Assembly: GCA_028717445.1 (NCBI GenBank)
Contig: JAQUNU010000002.1
Location: forward strand, 1-28,975
DNA from: Candidatus Portnoyibacteriota bacterium
GTDB taxonomy: Bacteria; Patescibacteriota; Minisyncoccia; Portnoybacterales; GWB1-42-6
Direction: 5' to 3'
DNA length: 28,975 bases
In this document: positions 20,778 to 28,917 of the stretch, piece by piece
Layout of the letters: every line of letters starts with the position of its first letter
Numbering within the stretch: position 1 is the stretch's first letter
Position numbers and translations under genes: made by a program
Notes under the pieces: model-generated
What the model saw: only the letters and a program-made list of their open reading frames with translations
The model's database searches: none
What the model was told of the DNA's origin: nothing

Positions 20778-20797
20778 CCCCAACTATTAGGAATATG

Positions 20798-20825
20798 AAT
20801 GGACGCTCACGCGTCCATTTTTATT
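20798..20825 (+). terminator. Intrinsic terminator after the 116-aa gene
   Basis: AATGGACGC (20798-20806), the loop TCAC and GCGTCCATT (20811-20819) followed by TTTATTAT. The 9-bp stem is perfect. Confidence 0.88.
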
Positions 20826-20883
20826 ATCACTCATCACAATTTGCCCTCGGTTAATCGGATTATTAACGGATAGAAAAGTTTTG

Positions 20884-20912
20884 GCGACGAATGCGGGACG
20901 AGGTTAGAACGT
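20884..20912 (+). repeat. 30-bp dispersed repeat, copy D
   Basis: GCGACGAATGCGGGACGAGG then TTAGAACGT: three differences from copy A. It lies 17 bases downstream of the stop of the 59-aa minus-strand ORF. Confidence 0.72.
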
Positions 20913-20929
20913 GTATCTTAAACATTCAG

Positions 20930-21109
20930 TCAATAACCAATTCTGTCTTCAGTAATATTTTCTATTTTTAGTGAATTTTTTTTGTCTTCTTCTTTAAAAT
21001 CTATAGTTTTGTACCTATCTTTGAAGTCCCTATCAACTTTAGGTACATATTTCCCTAAACTCTTAAAAAATTTTATATCTTTATCTACATCAATTTTTTT
21101 ATTGGCCAT
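20930..21109 (-). CDS. Small hypothetical ORF, 59 aa
   Basis: Short ORF read directly from the sequence: it starts MANKKIDVDKDIKFFKSLGK and ends NITEDRIGY. It is lysine- and aspartate-rich with plausible codon use, and ATG and TGA frame it cleanly. No Shine-Dalgarno or promoter is visible. It may be translated from the R-M operon transcript upstream. Its distance to repeat copy D (17 bases) matches that of the other genes in the patch to their repeats, which supports its being real. Function unknown. Confidence 0.45.
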   Translation of the reverse strand: MANKKIDVDKDIKFFKSLGKYVPKVDRDFKDRYKTIDFKEEDKKNSLKIENITEDRIGY

Positions 21110-21244
21110 ATGATTTATTTTAGCTTTGTGAAGGTTGGACTGGTGGTGATTGAATTGGTGCTGGCGTTGGCACTCTCTGTACTCTAGCTTAGATCATAGA
21201 ATTTGTGTAATCGAGTTACCTACAGTTTATCAACTCGTTAAGTA

Positions 21245-21670
21245 TCAAAATCTGGGCAATTTCCAATAGACCCAAAAACCGGTAAGGTTAAGAAATAATC
21301 CCGTCAAGATAAAGATGGTTAGATGAATAGGATATGGCCAAATATTGTTATAAGCGTTATTTCCAAATATTTTACTAATAATCAGATATAAGATGCCTTG
21401 AAAAAGAATATAAACACCACTACCAACAACACGATTAAATGTGGGGGAAAATCCATTTTTTGAATTATAGTGAAATCCGCCATTCTTTGTCGCTAATTCC
21501 CAAATAATCCATACAACAAAAAACACTATTATGTATGGCCAGTATGAAGTCCAAAGAGTTTTTATTATTTCCCAAAAGAATGCGGCTCCCGATTTTCCTG
21601 TTGATACAATAACGGTCTTAAATAATTCTGTTATAAACTCACTAGAAATTATCGCAGTAGTGGTAGCCAT
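21245..21670 (-). CDS. Small membrane protein at the end of the R-M operon, unknown function
   Basis: The ATG at 21670 (MATTTAIISSEF, 141 aa) is preferred to an upstream TTG at 21682, which would overlap the metallopeptidase gene. Three hydrophobic segments are clear (about 41-63, 86-104 and 115-136), rich in Trp and Phe (WPYIIVFFVVWIIWEL; GVYILFQGILYLIISKIFG). The N-terminal segment is weakly hydrophobic. No enzyme motif is visible. The 4-base gap to the upstream gene makes it part of the R-M operon. Whether it acts in defence or is a passenger cannot be told. Confidence 0.72.
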   Translation of the reverse strand: MATTTAIISSEFITELFKTVIVSTGKSGAAFFWEIIKTLWTSYWPYIIVFFVVWIIWELATKNGGFHYNSKNGFSPTFNRVVGSGVYILFQGILYLIISKIFGNNAYNNIWPYPIHLTIFILTGLFLNLTGFWVYWKLPRF

Positions 21671-21674
21671 AAAA

Positions 21675-22244
21675 TTAAACAAACTTAACCCCGCTCTTCT
21701 TTAGCTCATTCCTGATCTCAAGATAATCGGGCATCACTTTGGCGACCAAATTCCAAAACTTTTGCGAGTGATTAAATTCTTTTAAGTGGCAAAGTTCGTG
21801 GACAATAATATAATCAGCTAATCGCTCTGGGAGTAAAGCAATTTTGTAGTTGAAATTTAAATTTCCTTTTCTAGAACAACTGCCCCAGCGAGTCTTCTGA
21901 TTCTTTATATTTATTTTATTGAATTTGAAGCCGTAGTTTTTGTTAAAATACTCAATTCTTTTTTTAGCCAAGATCAACGCCTGTTTTTTGTATTCCTCAT
22001 AATCTTTTTTGTTGCCCTTAGCGAACACTTGCCCAGAAATACTTTTAAAGTATTCCAGCTTATCAATGATCCACTGAGATTTTCTAATTATGAATTGCTC
22101 AATAAGACTTTGATTTATATTTCTCGGAGCAGTTACCACAAAATTACCATCACAATAAATAGCCAGTCTCATTCTTCGAGCTCGCTTGCTAACCTTTAGG
22201 GTGTATTCAACTTTCTTTTTATGTAGCTCGATTCGCTTTTTCAT
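21675..22244 (-). CDS. YgjP-like (DUF45/M48-related) metal-dependent hydrolase
   Basis: 189 residues. The zinc-metallopeptidase signature HELCH (HExxH) lies in IIVHELCHLKEFNHSQKFW, where the downstream His in FNHS is the usual third ligand. KTRWGSCSRKGNLNFNYKIALLP is the characteristic DUF45 segment before it. The N-terminal half (IELHKKKVEYTLKVSKRARRMRL) is the usual beta-rich part of YgjP. Proteins of this family are often found beside type I R-M genes. Here it begins 2 bases after hsdR, so it is co-translated with it. The substrate is unknown. Confidence 0.88.
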   Translation of the reverse strand: MKKRIELHKKKVEYTLKVSKRARRMRLAIYCDGNFVVTAPRNINQSLIEQFIIRKSQWIIDKLEYFKSISGQVFAKGNKKDYEEYKKQALILAKKRIEYFNKNYGFKFNKINIKNQKTRWGSCSRKGNLNFNYKIALLPERLADYIIVHELCHLKEFNHSQKFWNLVAKVMPDYLEIRNELKKSGVKFV

Positions 22245-22246
22245 AA

Positions 22247-25159
22247 TTAGAAACGTTTAATTACGACATCCACTAATCTGTTTAGATATTTGTGGAAATC
22301 AGAGACCTTTATTTTATCCTTGTAGTCTTTAAGGATTAATTCCTGCAAAGTTCGCTTAGCTTCTTTGAGAAATTCTTCGCGCTTGGACGAGTCTTGCCAA
22401 TTTTCATCAAGGACGTCTTCCAATCTGGCCGCCATTTCTTTCACAAATTCCTTAACCACATCTTTGTCTGATTCGCTTACGAATTCCTCGGAAATAACAT
22501 AAAGACCATATTCTCGTAAGGTATATCCTAGTTCTTTAGCTTCCTCAGTCTTTGTTTTTATATCGTTTAGAAGTTCGTAATATCTTTTTATTCTTTCAGC
22601 TAAATCAATCTGATGCTTTTCAAATTCAGCACGAATAGCCGTTAACCTTTCTCCAAATCCTTTAAATGCTGGATGAGTATCAATGTTGATTGAAATCTCA
22701 CGCTTGAGCATCTTCTCAAGATTGAGAGCTTTTTCTTCATCGGGAAGTTTGTCCAGTTTATTAAGTGTAGCTAAATCATGTACATTCAATTCTCGGAAGT
22801 TTTTAGTTATGCCCTCGTAGTCTATTTTTTGCTGAATTAAACTTTTTATTTTCTCTCCATATTCAGCAAGAGAAAAAGCATCAACTCCATCAAGCTGAAA
22901 TTCTTTTACAAAAGCCAAATAAAAACTAGTGATCCATTCAAATTTGCGTAGATAATCCATTAAGAACGGATCGGGTGAGAGTATTTCAAATAACATTTTT
23001 AAGCGACCGTATTTGTCTTTGAAGTATTGTTGTTTGCTCTGGTTTTCAATAAATATCTTCAAGCATCTTCGCAAATTATCTATGGATGGGTCTTCTATAT
23101 TTACACCTTCAAAAAGTTCCATTGTCTCACCAATGACTTTTGTGAATTCTTCCTTAAGTCTGTTTATATCCACCATGGCGCTATCAACAACGCTCTCGTC
23201 AAAGTTGAGCGCGTCATATAGATTCTTGGTCACGCCGTAATAATCAATAATCTTTCCGCATCCTTTGTTTGGGTAAACTCGGTTTGTACGAGCGATCGCT
23301 TGAAGCAAGTTATGATCACGAAGCGGTTTATCCAAATACATTACTTGTTCAACTGGTGCATCAAATCCAGTCAAAAGCATATCGCAGACAAGCAAGAATT
23401 TAAGCGGATGATTTGGATCTTTGAATTGATCGATGATTTTCTCTCGTTTCTGTTTATTGGAGTTATATTTTTTTAAATCATCATTGTCGCTATTCGGATC
23501 GCCTGGAGAATAGACAACCTCAGACCATTCGGCTGGCACAAGCTTATCAAAAAGTTCTTTGTATTTTGCAGTGGCTTCGCGGTCATAGCAAACGACTTGA
23601 GCTTTAAACCCATTAGGCAAAACATAAAGCTTGTAGTGCTCAACAATATCCTGAGCCACGGCTTCCATTCTTTTATCCAATTTAACAAGTGCTTCTTTTT
23701 TACCGTATCGCTTGGTCAATAATTCTTTTTGTTTATTATCCAGATCAGCCGTAAGCTCATTGAATTGTTTATCTACTTTTTCCTCATCAATAAAGAATTT
23801 AGACAAACGAGCTTCGTAGGTGACTGGCAATGTTGCGCCGTCATCAATAGCTTGCTGGATAGAGTAATAATCGAGATATCTTTCGCCCTCTTCGCCAAAG
23901 TTTCTGTGAGTATTTAGAGTTAGCTTATCAATCGGTGTTCCTGTAAATCCAAAGAAGAAGGCGTCTTTAAATGCATTACGCATTTTGATAGCAGAGACAC
24001 CTTCGTTGTCTCGGTGGGCTTCGTCAGATAAAACAATCACATTACCCTCAATGTTTTCTATATCTTCCAGTTCGCTGAATTTCTGAATCGTTGAAATAAA
24101 GATACCACGATCTGCTCCTTTAATTTTCTTCTCAAGGTCTTTGCGAGATTCAACTCTGATTAAATTTTTTCCGCCCCAGCTTTCAAATTCTTCATATACT
24201 TGATCATCAAGATCAATACGATCAATCAAGATAAAAATCTTTGGGTTTTTTAATTCAGGATCATAACGAAGTTTCCATGCTGTGAAAAACATAGTAAGTG
24301 TTTTTCCGGATCCTTGAGTGTGCCAAATAAGGCCTCGTTTTCGTTCGCCATCTCTAACACGGGTAACTATTTTGTTAGTAGCGTAAAACTGCTGATATCT
24401 TGTTATCTTTTTAACAACTCCATCTTTCTTTTTCTCAAAGACTATAAAGTTTTTGATGATATCAAGAAGTTGTTCTTTGCCGAGCAAAAACGCCAATGTG
24501 GAATCCAACTCTTCATCAAATGCTTTTTTGCCAGCTTGGGGATCTTCTCTCCAAGCGAGGAAGTATTGCTTAGGGGAATAAGTGGCTCCATAAACTGTTT
24601 TTAGACCGTCAGTGGCGATATTAAGGCAGTTAAGCAGGAAAAGCTTTGGGGCTACTCGTTCATAGCGTTTTAATTGATCAATAGCATTTTCAAAACTGAC
24701 ACTACTTGAAGCCGTAGGACTTTTGGCCTCAATATCACAAAGTGGTAATCCATTCACAAAAACCATTACATCGGGACGAATATTTTCGGTAACACCTTCG
24801 AAATAGAATTGATTGGTAACGACAAAACGATTATTTTCAGGGTTATCAAAATCAACTATTTTGTAATCACGAAATGTTCCAGTATTTGGATCTTTCAAAT
24901 TTATTCCATCTCGCATCGCAAGCAGAAAAACTTCGTTAGTGTCTAACTTTTTAACTTCTCGCACTACGCTTTGCGCGATAGTATCATCCACCTCGTTTAT
25001 TTTCTTCACTGCCTCTAAAAGATGAGAAGTTATAACAAACTCAGTCTCAAAAGAGCGAAGTTTAGAAAATTCTTCCGCAGGAATATATTCATAACTGAGT
25101 TTTTCTCGTATGAATTTTATGATGTGATATTCAATTGTGTATTGTTCGTTAAATTTCAT
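22247..25159 (-). CDS. hsdR: Type I restriction enzyme R subunit
   Basis: ATP-dependent translocase and endonuclease of a type I system. The start at 25159 (MKFNEQYTIEYHIIKF, 970 aa) is preferred: the frame extends to 25204 but would overlap the upstream gene. The N-terminal nuclease has Asp130 (NIRPDVMVF), Glu144 and Lys146 (CDIEAKS), a PD-(D/E)xK site. The helicase core has Walker A in TQGSGKT (about 281-287), DEAH (379-382) in LSDEAHRDN, GFTGTPI and a second RecA domain (DMLLTGFDAP, RTNRVYPNKG). The C-terminal third is helical, as expected for the part that binds the methylase. All key residues are present. Confidence 0.95.
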   Translation of the reverse strand: MKFNEQYTIEYHIIKFIREKLSYEYIPAEEFSKLRSFETEFVITSHLLEAVKKINEVDDTIAQSVVREVKKLDTNEVFLLAMRDGINLKDPNTGTFRDYKIVDFDNPENNRFVVTNQFYFEGVTENIRPDVMVFVNGLPLCDIEAKSPTASSSVSFENAIDQLKRYERVAPKLFLLNCLNIATDGLKTVYGATYSPKQYFLAWREDPQAGKKAFDEELDSTLAFLLGKEQLLDIIKNFIVFEKKKDGVVKKITRYQQFYATNKIVTRVRDGERKRGLIWHTQGSGKTLTMFFTAWKLRYDPELKNPKIFILIDRIDLDDQVYEEFESWGGKNLIRVESRKDLEKKIKGADRGIFISTIQKFSELEDIENIEGNVIVLSDEAHRDNEGVSAIKMRNAFKDAFFFGFTGTPIDKLTLNTHRNFGEEGERYLDYYSIQQAIDDGATLPVTYEARLSKFFIDEEKVDKQFNELTADLDNKQKELLTKRYGKKEALVKLDKRMEAVAQDIVEHYKLYVLPNGFKAQVVCYDREATAKYKELFDKLVPAEWSEVVYSPGDPNSDNDDLKKYNSNKQKREKIIDQFKDPNHPLKFLLVCDMLLTGFDAPVEQVMYLDKPLRDHNLLQAIARTNRVYPNKGCGKIIDYYGVTKNLYDALNFDESVVDSAMVDINRLKEEFTKVIGETMELFEGVNIEDPSIDNLRRCLKIFIENQSKQQYFKDKYGRLKMLFEILSPDPFLMDYLRKFEWITSFYLAFVKEFQLDGVDAFSLAEYGEKIKSLIQQKIDYEGITKNFRELNVHDLATLNKLDKLPDEEKALNLEKMLKREISINIDTHPAFKGFGERLTAIRAEFEKHQIDLAERIKRYYELLNDIKTKTEEAKELGYTLREYGLYVISEEFVSESDKDVVKEFVKEMAARLEDVLDENWQDSSKREEFLKEAKRTLQELILKDYKDKIKVSDFHKYLNRLVDVVIKRF

Positions 25160-25164
25160 ATTAT

Positions 25165-26577
25165 TTAAAACTTTGTAGTCTGATAAATCCCATATCCATA
25201 ACACATAAACCCGCTTTTGCTCTTATGTGGCCTAAGTGCCCCATCCATTGTTTTGCGATATGATAATTTTCCACAATTACTACATTTATAGACATATGTT
25301 GGACCAAAAGATTTGGTACGAGTTTTTATTTGTCGAGGCTGTCTAATTTTATATATTTTTGCATACTCTTTCTCGCGCTTTTTATTTACATCGTATAAAT
25401 ATCTATCTTCTGGATACTCTCCGGCTCGACATAATTCTATTTCATATTGTGGGGTATATTTTTCTTCTGTATTTTCTATAGATGTTAAATTTTCAGGAAC
25501 AAACATCCTAATACCCGGCTTGGGACTACTACCACCATTTCTATTCCAAACATAAAGATACTCTTTAGCCGTTCCGTCAGCCTTTTCTTGAAATTTTAAA
25601 GAATAAGGTTCAACAAATCTTTCGGCTCCCTGATAAATAACTTTCAATAGAGTTTGTTCTTTTCCGGCTCTCATGATTTTATTTCTTGTCTCGGCTTCAA
25701 AAAAGTATCGGTCACGCCACGGATTTTCTGTATCGCCAGAAAATAATTCCTCAACCTCAGATACAAATTTATTAAAAGCATCATCAAAATCAAAAAAAAT
25801 GTCCTGAGTACAAATAATTGTTTTTAACCATACCGCTTTCATATATTCAAAAGGGAGCTTGAGCAGAATATTCTTTGCAACATTTGGACTATTTTCAAAA
25901 ATCGTTCTTTTAAGGAAAACTCTTTTTATATCGGCTTTATTGATTGATATATCTGGATTGAGATATAAACTATAAATGAAATCAAAAAGATCTGGTGCGT
26001 GATCGCGTTGCAATAAACACTTTAGTTTTGTTGCAAGAATCTCTTCTAGTTGCATACATCTAATTTGGCAGGTCGCATCATTTGCGTCAGAGTATGGGTG
26101 TAAAAGTGTTCTGTTTTGTATATCTAAATATGTTTTATCAAACCTTGTAATATCTAAAGAAATCTTAAGTGTTATATGATCAGAATTTCCGTAGAAATCC
26201 TTAAAATAAATTTTAACTTCGAACACTTTCCAACGTGGCTCATTCCAATTGAATTTTTCTTTAACATCATTTCTGTCAAAGACAAAGACGATCCCTGCTT
26301 TTTCAGATACAAATTGACATGCCTTCTTGATCTCTTGTTTCAGAAAATCATGATTGATGTCGTTAGGGGTTCCAAAATCTAAGTCTGACGAAAAACGAGT
26401 TTTTATAAAATAGGCTTTTCTTAAGGCATTACCACCCTTAAGAAATAAGGTGTCTTTTAATGTGCTTTGTGTAAAAAGGTAATTTAGTAACCAACCAAAA
26501 AGATAATCCCGTTGAATATTAGCGACTGTTATTTCTTGCTCTTTTGATTTTTGTTCAATTTCATCTTTTAAAATCAT
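25165..26577 (-). CDS. AbiEii-type nucleotidyltransferase with a C-terminal zinc-ribbon-like tail
   Basis: The ATG at 26577 gives 470 residues (an upstream TTG at 26583 is possible). The N-terminal part matches AbiEii/AbiGii nucleotidyltransferases: LKGGNALRKAYF (about 46-57) and RFSSDLDF with Asp65 and Asp67 as metal ligands. The middle continues the usual helical part. The C-terminal tail has CSNC (432-435), His451 and Cys459, a CxxC-His-Cys arrangement that suggests a metal-binding ribbon I do not know from standard AbiEii. No AbiEi antitoxin gene lies beside it. It sits between hsdMS and hsdR with gaps of 13 and 5 bases. Confidence 0.82.
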   Translation of the reverse strand: MILKDEIEQKSKEQEITVANIQRDYLFGWLLNYLFTQSTLKDTLFLKGGNALRKAYFIKTRFSSDLDFGTPNDINHDFLKQEIKKACQFVSEKAGIVFVFDRNDVKEKFNWNEPRWKVFEVKIYFKDFYGNSDHITLKISLDITRFDKTYLDIQNRTLLHPYSDANDATCQIRCMQLEEILATKLKCLLQRDHAPDLFDFIYSLYLNPDISINKADIKRVFLKRTIFENSPNVAKNILLKLPFEYMKAVWLKTIICTQDIFFDFDDAFNKFVSEVEELFSGDTENPWRDRYFFEAETRNKIMRAGKEQTLLKVIYQGAERFVEPYSLKFQEKADGTAKEYLYVWNRNGGSSPKPGIRMFVPENLTSIENTEEKYTPQYEIELCRAGEYPEDRYLYDVNKKREKEYAKIYKIRQPRQIKTRTKSFGPTYVYKCSNCGKLSYRKTMDGALRPHKSKSGFMCYGYGIYQTTKF

Positions 26578-26590
26578 AGCCAATTATATT

Positions 26591-28903
26591 TTATCTGATC
26601 TCCCTTTTTCCGCTCAGCAGATCGGACACTAACCCTTTTTTTAGTTTGCTTAACTTCTTTTGGATTTCTTTGTTTATCGTAATCTGATTATCAACTGAAC
26701 AAAGAATTTTTGTTATTTCTTTTTGTTCAGAAATCGTTGGCAAAATTATATTTATTTTTGAGTATTCTGAAATCCAATATCGTTTGTGAGTTTTTGGATT
26801 AAATTCAATCAAACCCATCATTTCAAATATATATTTAAGATCAGCAATTTTAGGATTTTTTAATTTCAATATCTTTAATGCACTTGATTTAACCTTGAAA
26901 TTAAAATCAACATATTTTTTATCTGTAGTAAAGTCATCAAAAATAATAACTGGAACATTGCTAAAAACACCTTCTTGTTCTTTTGTATATCCGAGAATAA
27001 AAGATTTATTGGCCGTCAAAACTGGGATGGATTCAACAATTTTTTCTTTTAATATATTACTAGCAACAATGTATTCCGTTGGCTGTTCGTAGTCTAAAAC
27101 ATCCTCTAACTTCACCTTAGACCAACCAATGGGTAGTTTATTTTTAGGAAGATTTTTTGCTGTATCTAATTTTTTTAGATATAAACTAACTTTTTCATCC
27201 GCTTTATTAAATTGGTCTATTAGTTTTTTTATTTCTTCTTGGACTAAATTAATGTTAATTTCAATCTTTTCTTCGGAAGAATCAATATATTTTTGAACAT
27301 CAAGACTATATTCCTTTTCGGCAATTTCTTTTATGTCAATCACTCGTGCATATTTCTCAATATCCGAATACGCATCGTATGCTTTTACAATTTTATTTAT
27401 ATCCTGTGGTCGTAATGAGTTTTGATTTTTTCCTTCAAGGAAATCTTTTTCGGCATCAATAATCAAAACTTTATTCTTCTTATTTTCTGGTTTGTTTTTA
27501 TTGAGAATCAGTATAGCCGCTGGAATGCCAGTGCCATAGAAAAGTTTGGATGGTAAAGCGATAACGGCCTCAACAAGATCATTCTTTAAAATTTGTTCAC
27601 GAATACGACCCTCGGCCCCACCACGAAACAGAACGCCGTGAGGAAGAACAATACCAGCTCGGCCGTTTACATTCATTGATTTGATGATATGCAAGACAAA
27701 AGCATAGTCAGCGTTTTTCTCGGGAGGCATATCATAGCCCTCAAGGCGACCGTACTTATTTGTCTTGAAAATTTCTGACTCCCAATCCTTAATTGAGTAG
27801 GGCGGATTAGCTACGCAGATATCGAATGTCTGTAAATTTCCGTTTTGTGTCAGGAATTGCGGATTGGCAATAGTATCACCACGACGAATATCGGCACTAT
27901 CCAAACCATGCAAAAACATATTAATTTTTGCGATAGCAAAAGTGCTAATATTAAGCTCTTGCCCATAGAGGTAAAGAGTCTTGGCAATTTTTTCACCCGA
28001 TTTTTGTTTTAGATAGTCGTAAGCTTCAAGTAAGAAACCTCCTGAGCCTGCGGTTGGATCGTATATGTGATCTTTCTGGTGAGGTTTAAGAATTCCGATG
28101 ATAACTTTTTCGACTTCACGAGGTGTATAGAATTCTCCGCCTTTCTTTCCTGCATCCGCCGCAAATTGTTTGATAAGGTACTCATAGGCATCACCCAAAA
28201 GGTCAGAACTAATATAAGTATTACCAAAATTATATTGAGAAAAGTGGTTGATGAGTCTTTGGAGTGTTTCGTTTGGGAAGCGGTCTTTATTCGCAAAATC
28301 AAGATCATCAAAAATCTTGTCTAACTTAGGGCTATTGGCGTTGGCGAGTTTTTCAAAAATATCATTTAACTTTTGCCCGATACTTTCTGCTTGTTCGGTT
28401 ACTACATTCCAACGGCAATCTTTTGGAACCTGGAAACGGTGGTTATAATCAGCGCCAGCGATTGTCTTGTCGTTGTATTCTTTTATTACTGCGTCATATT
28501 CTTCGTCCCACACATCGCTCATTCTTTTATAGAACAAAAGCCCGAAGATATATTTTTTATAATCCGAGCTGTCTATTTTTCCTCTGAGAATATCTGCACT
28601 CTTCCAAAGGAAAGCTTCAAGTTGGGGTAGGGTTAATTTGCTACCCATTTTGTCCACGATCGCTTGAATATCTTGCGGACGATATTTGCGATCTTTGCGT
28701 GGGCCAATTCTAAGAGGAACGAGGGTTCCGTCTTTTTCCCAGTTCCTTAAAGTGTCTTGGTGAATGCTGAAAATCTCTGCTACCTGACCGATAGAGAGTA
28801 ACTCTGGCATTCCTTTTAGTTTTTCTTGGATGTCTTTTCTCATATTGTTTAATATAAGCCTATCAGACTCCAAATTTAAAGTCAAATGTTCATAGGTTTT
28901 CAT
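26591..28903 (-). CDS. hsdM: Type I R-M methyltransferase fused to an N-terminal HTH and a C-terminal half specificity subunit (HsdM-HsdS)
   Basis: N6-adenine methyltransferase. The 770 residues hold four parts. Residues 37-86 form a MerR/excisionase-like winged HTH (LLSIGQVAEIFSIHQDTLRN... RKYRPQDI). Residues 90-240 form the HsdM N-terminal helical domain (LEAFLWKSADILRGKID). Residues 240-545 form the N6-MTase with SAM motif DPTAGSGG (282-289) and catalytic NPPY (366-369). From about 591 there is one target-recognition domain of HsdS type (LPIGWSKVKL) ending in the coiled-coil pattern SEQKEITKILCSVD...KKLSKLKKGLVSDLLSGK. No separate hsdS is present. A start at Met22 (28840) is possible. Confidence 0.9.
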   Translation of the reverse strand: MKTYEHLTLNLESDRLILNNMRKDIQEKLKGMPELLSIGQVAEIFSIHQDTLRNWEKDGTLVPLRIGPRKDRKYRPQDIQAIVDKMGSKLTLPQLEAFLWKSADILRGKIDSSDYKKYIFGLLFYKRMSDVWDEEYDAVIKEYNDKTIAGADYNHRFQVPKDCRWNVVTEQAESIGQKLNDIFEKLANANSPKLDKIFDDLDFANKDRFPNETLQRLINHFSQYNFGNTYISSDLLGDAYEYLIKQFAADAGKKGGEFYTPREVEKVIIGILKPHQKDHIYDPTAGSGGFLLEAYDYLKQKSGEKIAKTLYLYGQELNISTFAIAKINMFLHGLDSADIRRGDTIANPQFLTQNGNLQTFDICVANPPYSIKDWESEIFKTNKYGRLEGYDMPPEKNADYAFVLHIIKSMNVNGRAGIVLPHGVLFRGGAEGRIREQILKNDLVEAVIALPSKLFYGTGIPAAILILNKNKPENKKNKVLIIDAEKDFLEGKNQNSLRPQDINKIVKAYDAYSDIEKYARVIDIKEIAEKEYSLDVQKYIDSSEEKIEININLVQEEIKKLIDQFNKADEKVSLYLKKLDTAKNLPKNKLPIGWSKVKLEDVLDYEQPTEYIVASNILKEKIVESIPVLTANKSFILGYTKEQEGVFSNVPVIIFDDFTTDKKYVDFNFKVKSSALKILKLKNPKIADLKYIFEMMGLIEFNPKTHKRYWISEYSKINIILPTISEQKEITKILCSVDNQITINKEIQKKLSKLKKGLVSDLLSGKREIR

Positions 28904-28911
28904 AGGTCTGT

Positions 28912-28917
28912 ATAATA
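28912..28917 (-). promoter_or_regulatory. Candidate -10 box for the R-M operon
   Basis: TATTAT on the minus strand ends 8 bases before the hsdM ATG, again implying a near-leaderless transcript. The -35 region is weak (TTACCC at 18 bases). The remaining upstream sequence to the window end shows no gene. Confidence 0.35.

Noticed and set aside
19071..20912. True integron attC sites
   Set aside because: Spacing is cassette-like, but no convincing RYYYAAC and GTTRRRY pair or attC-type folded stem was found in each copy, and no integron integrase is in the window.
19071..20912. CRISPR array
   Set aside because: Only four copies, spaced 490-690 bases apart with genes between them; no short unique spacers and no cas genes.
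25160..25204. Longer HsdR start at 25204
   Set aside because: It would overlap the upstream nucleotidyltransferase gene by 40 bases and add residues unlike HsdR; the ATG at 25159 gives a standard start.
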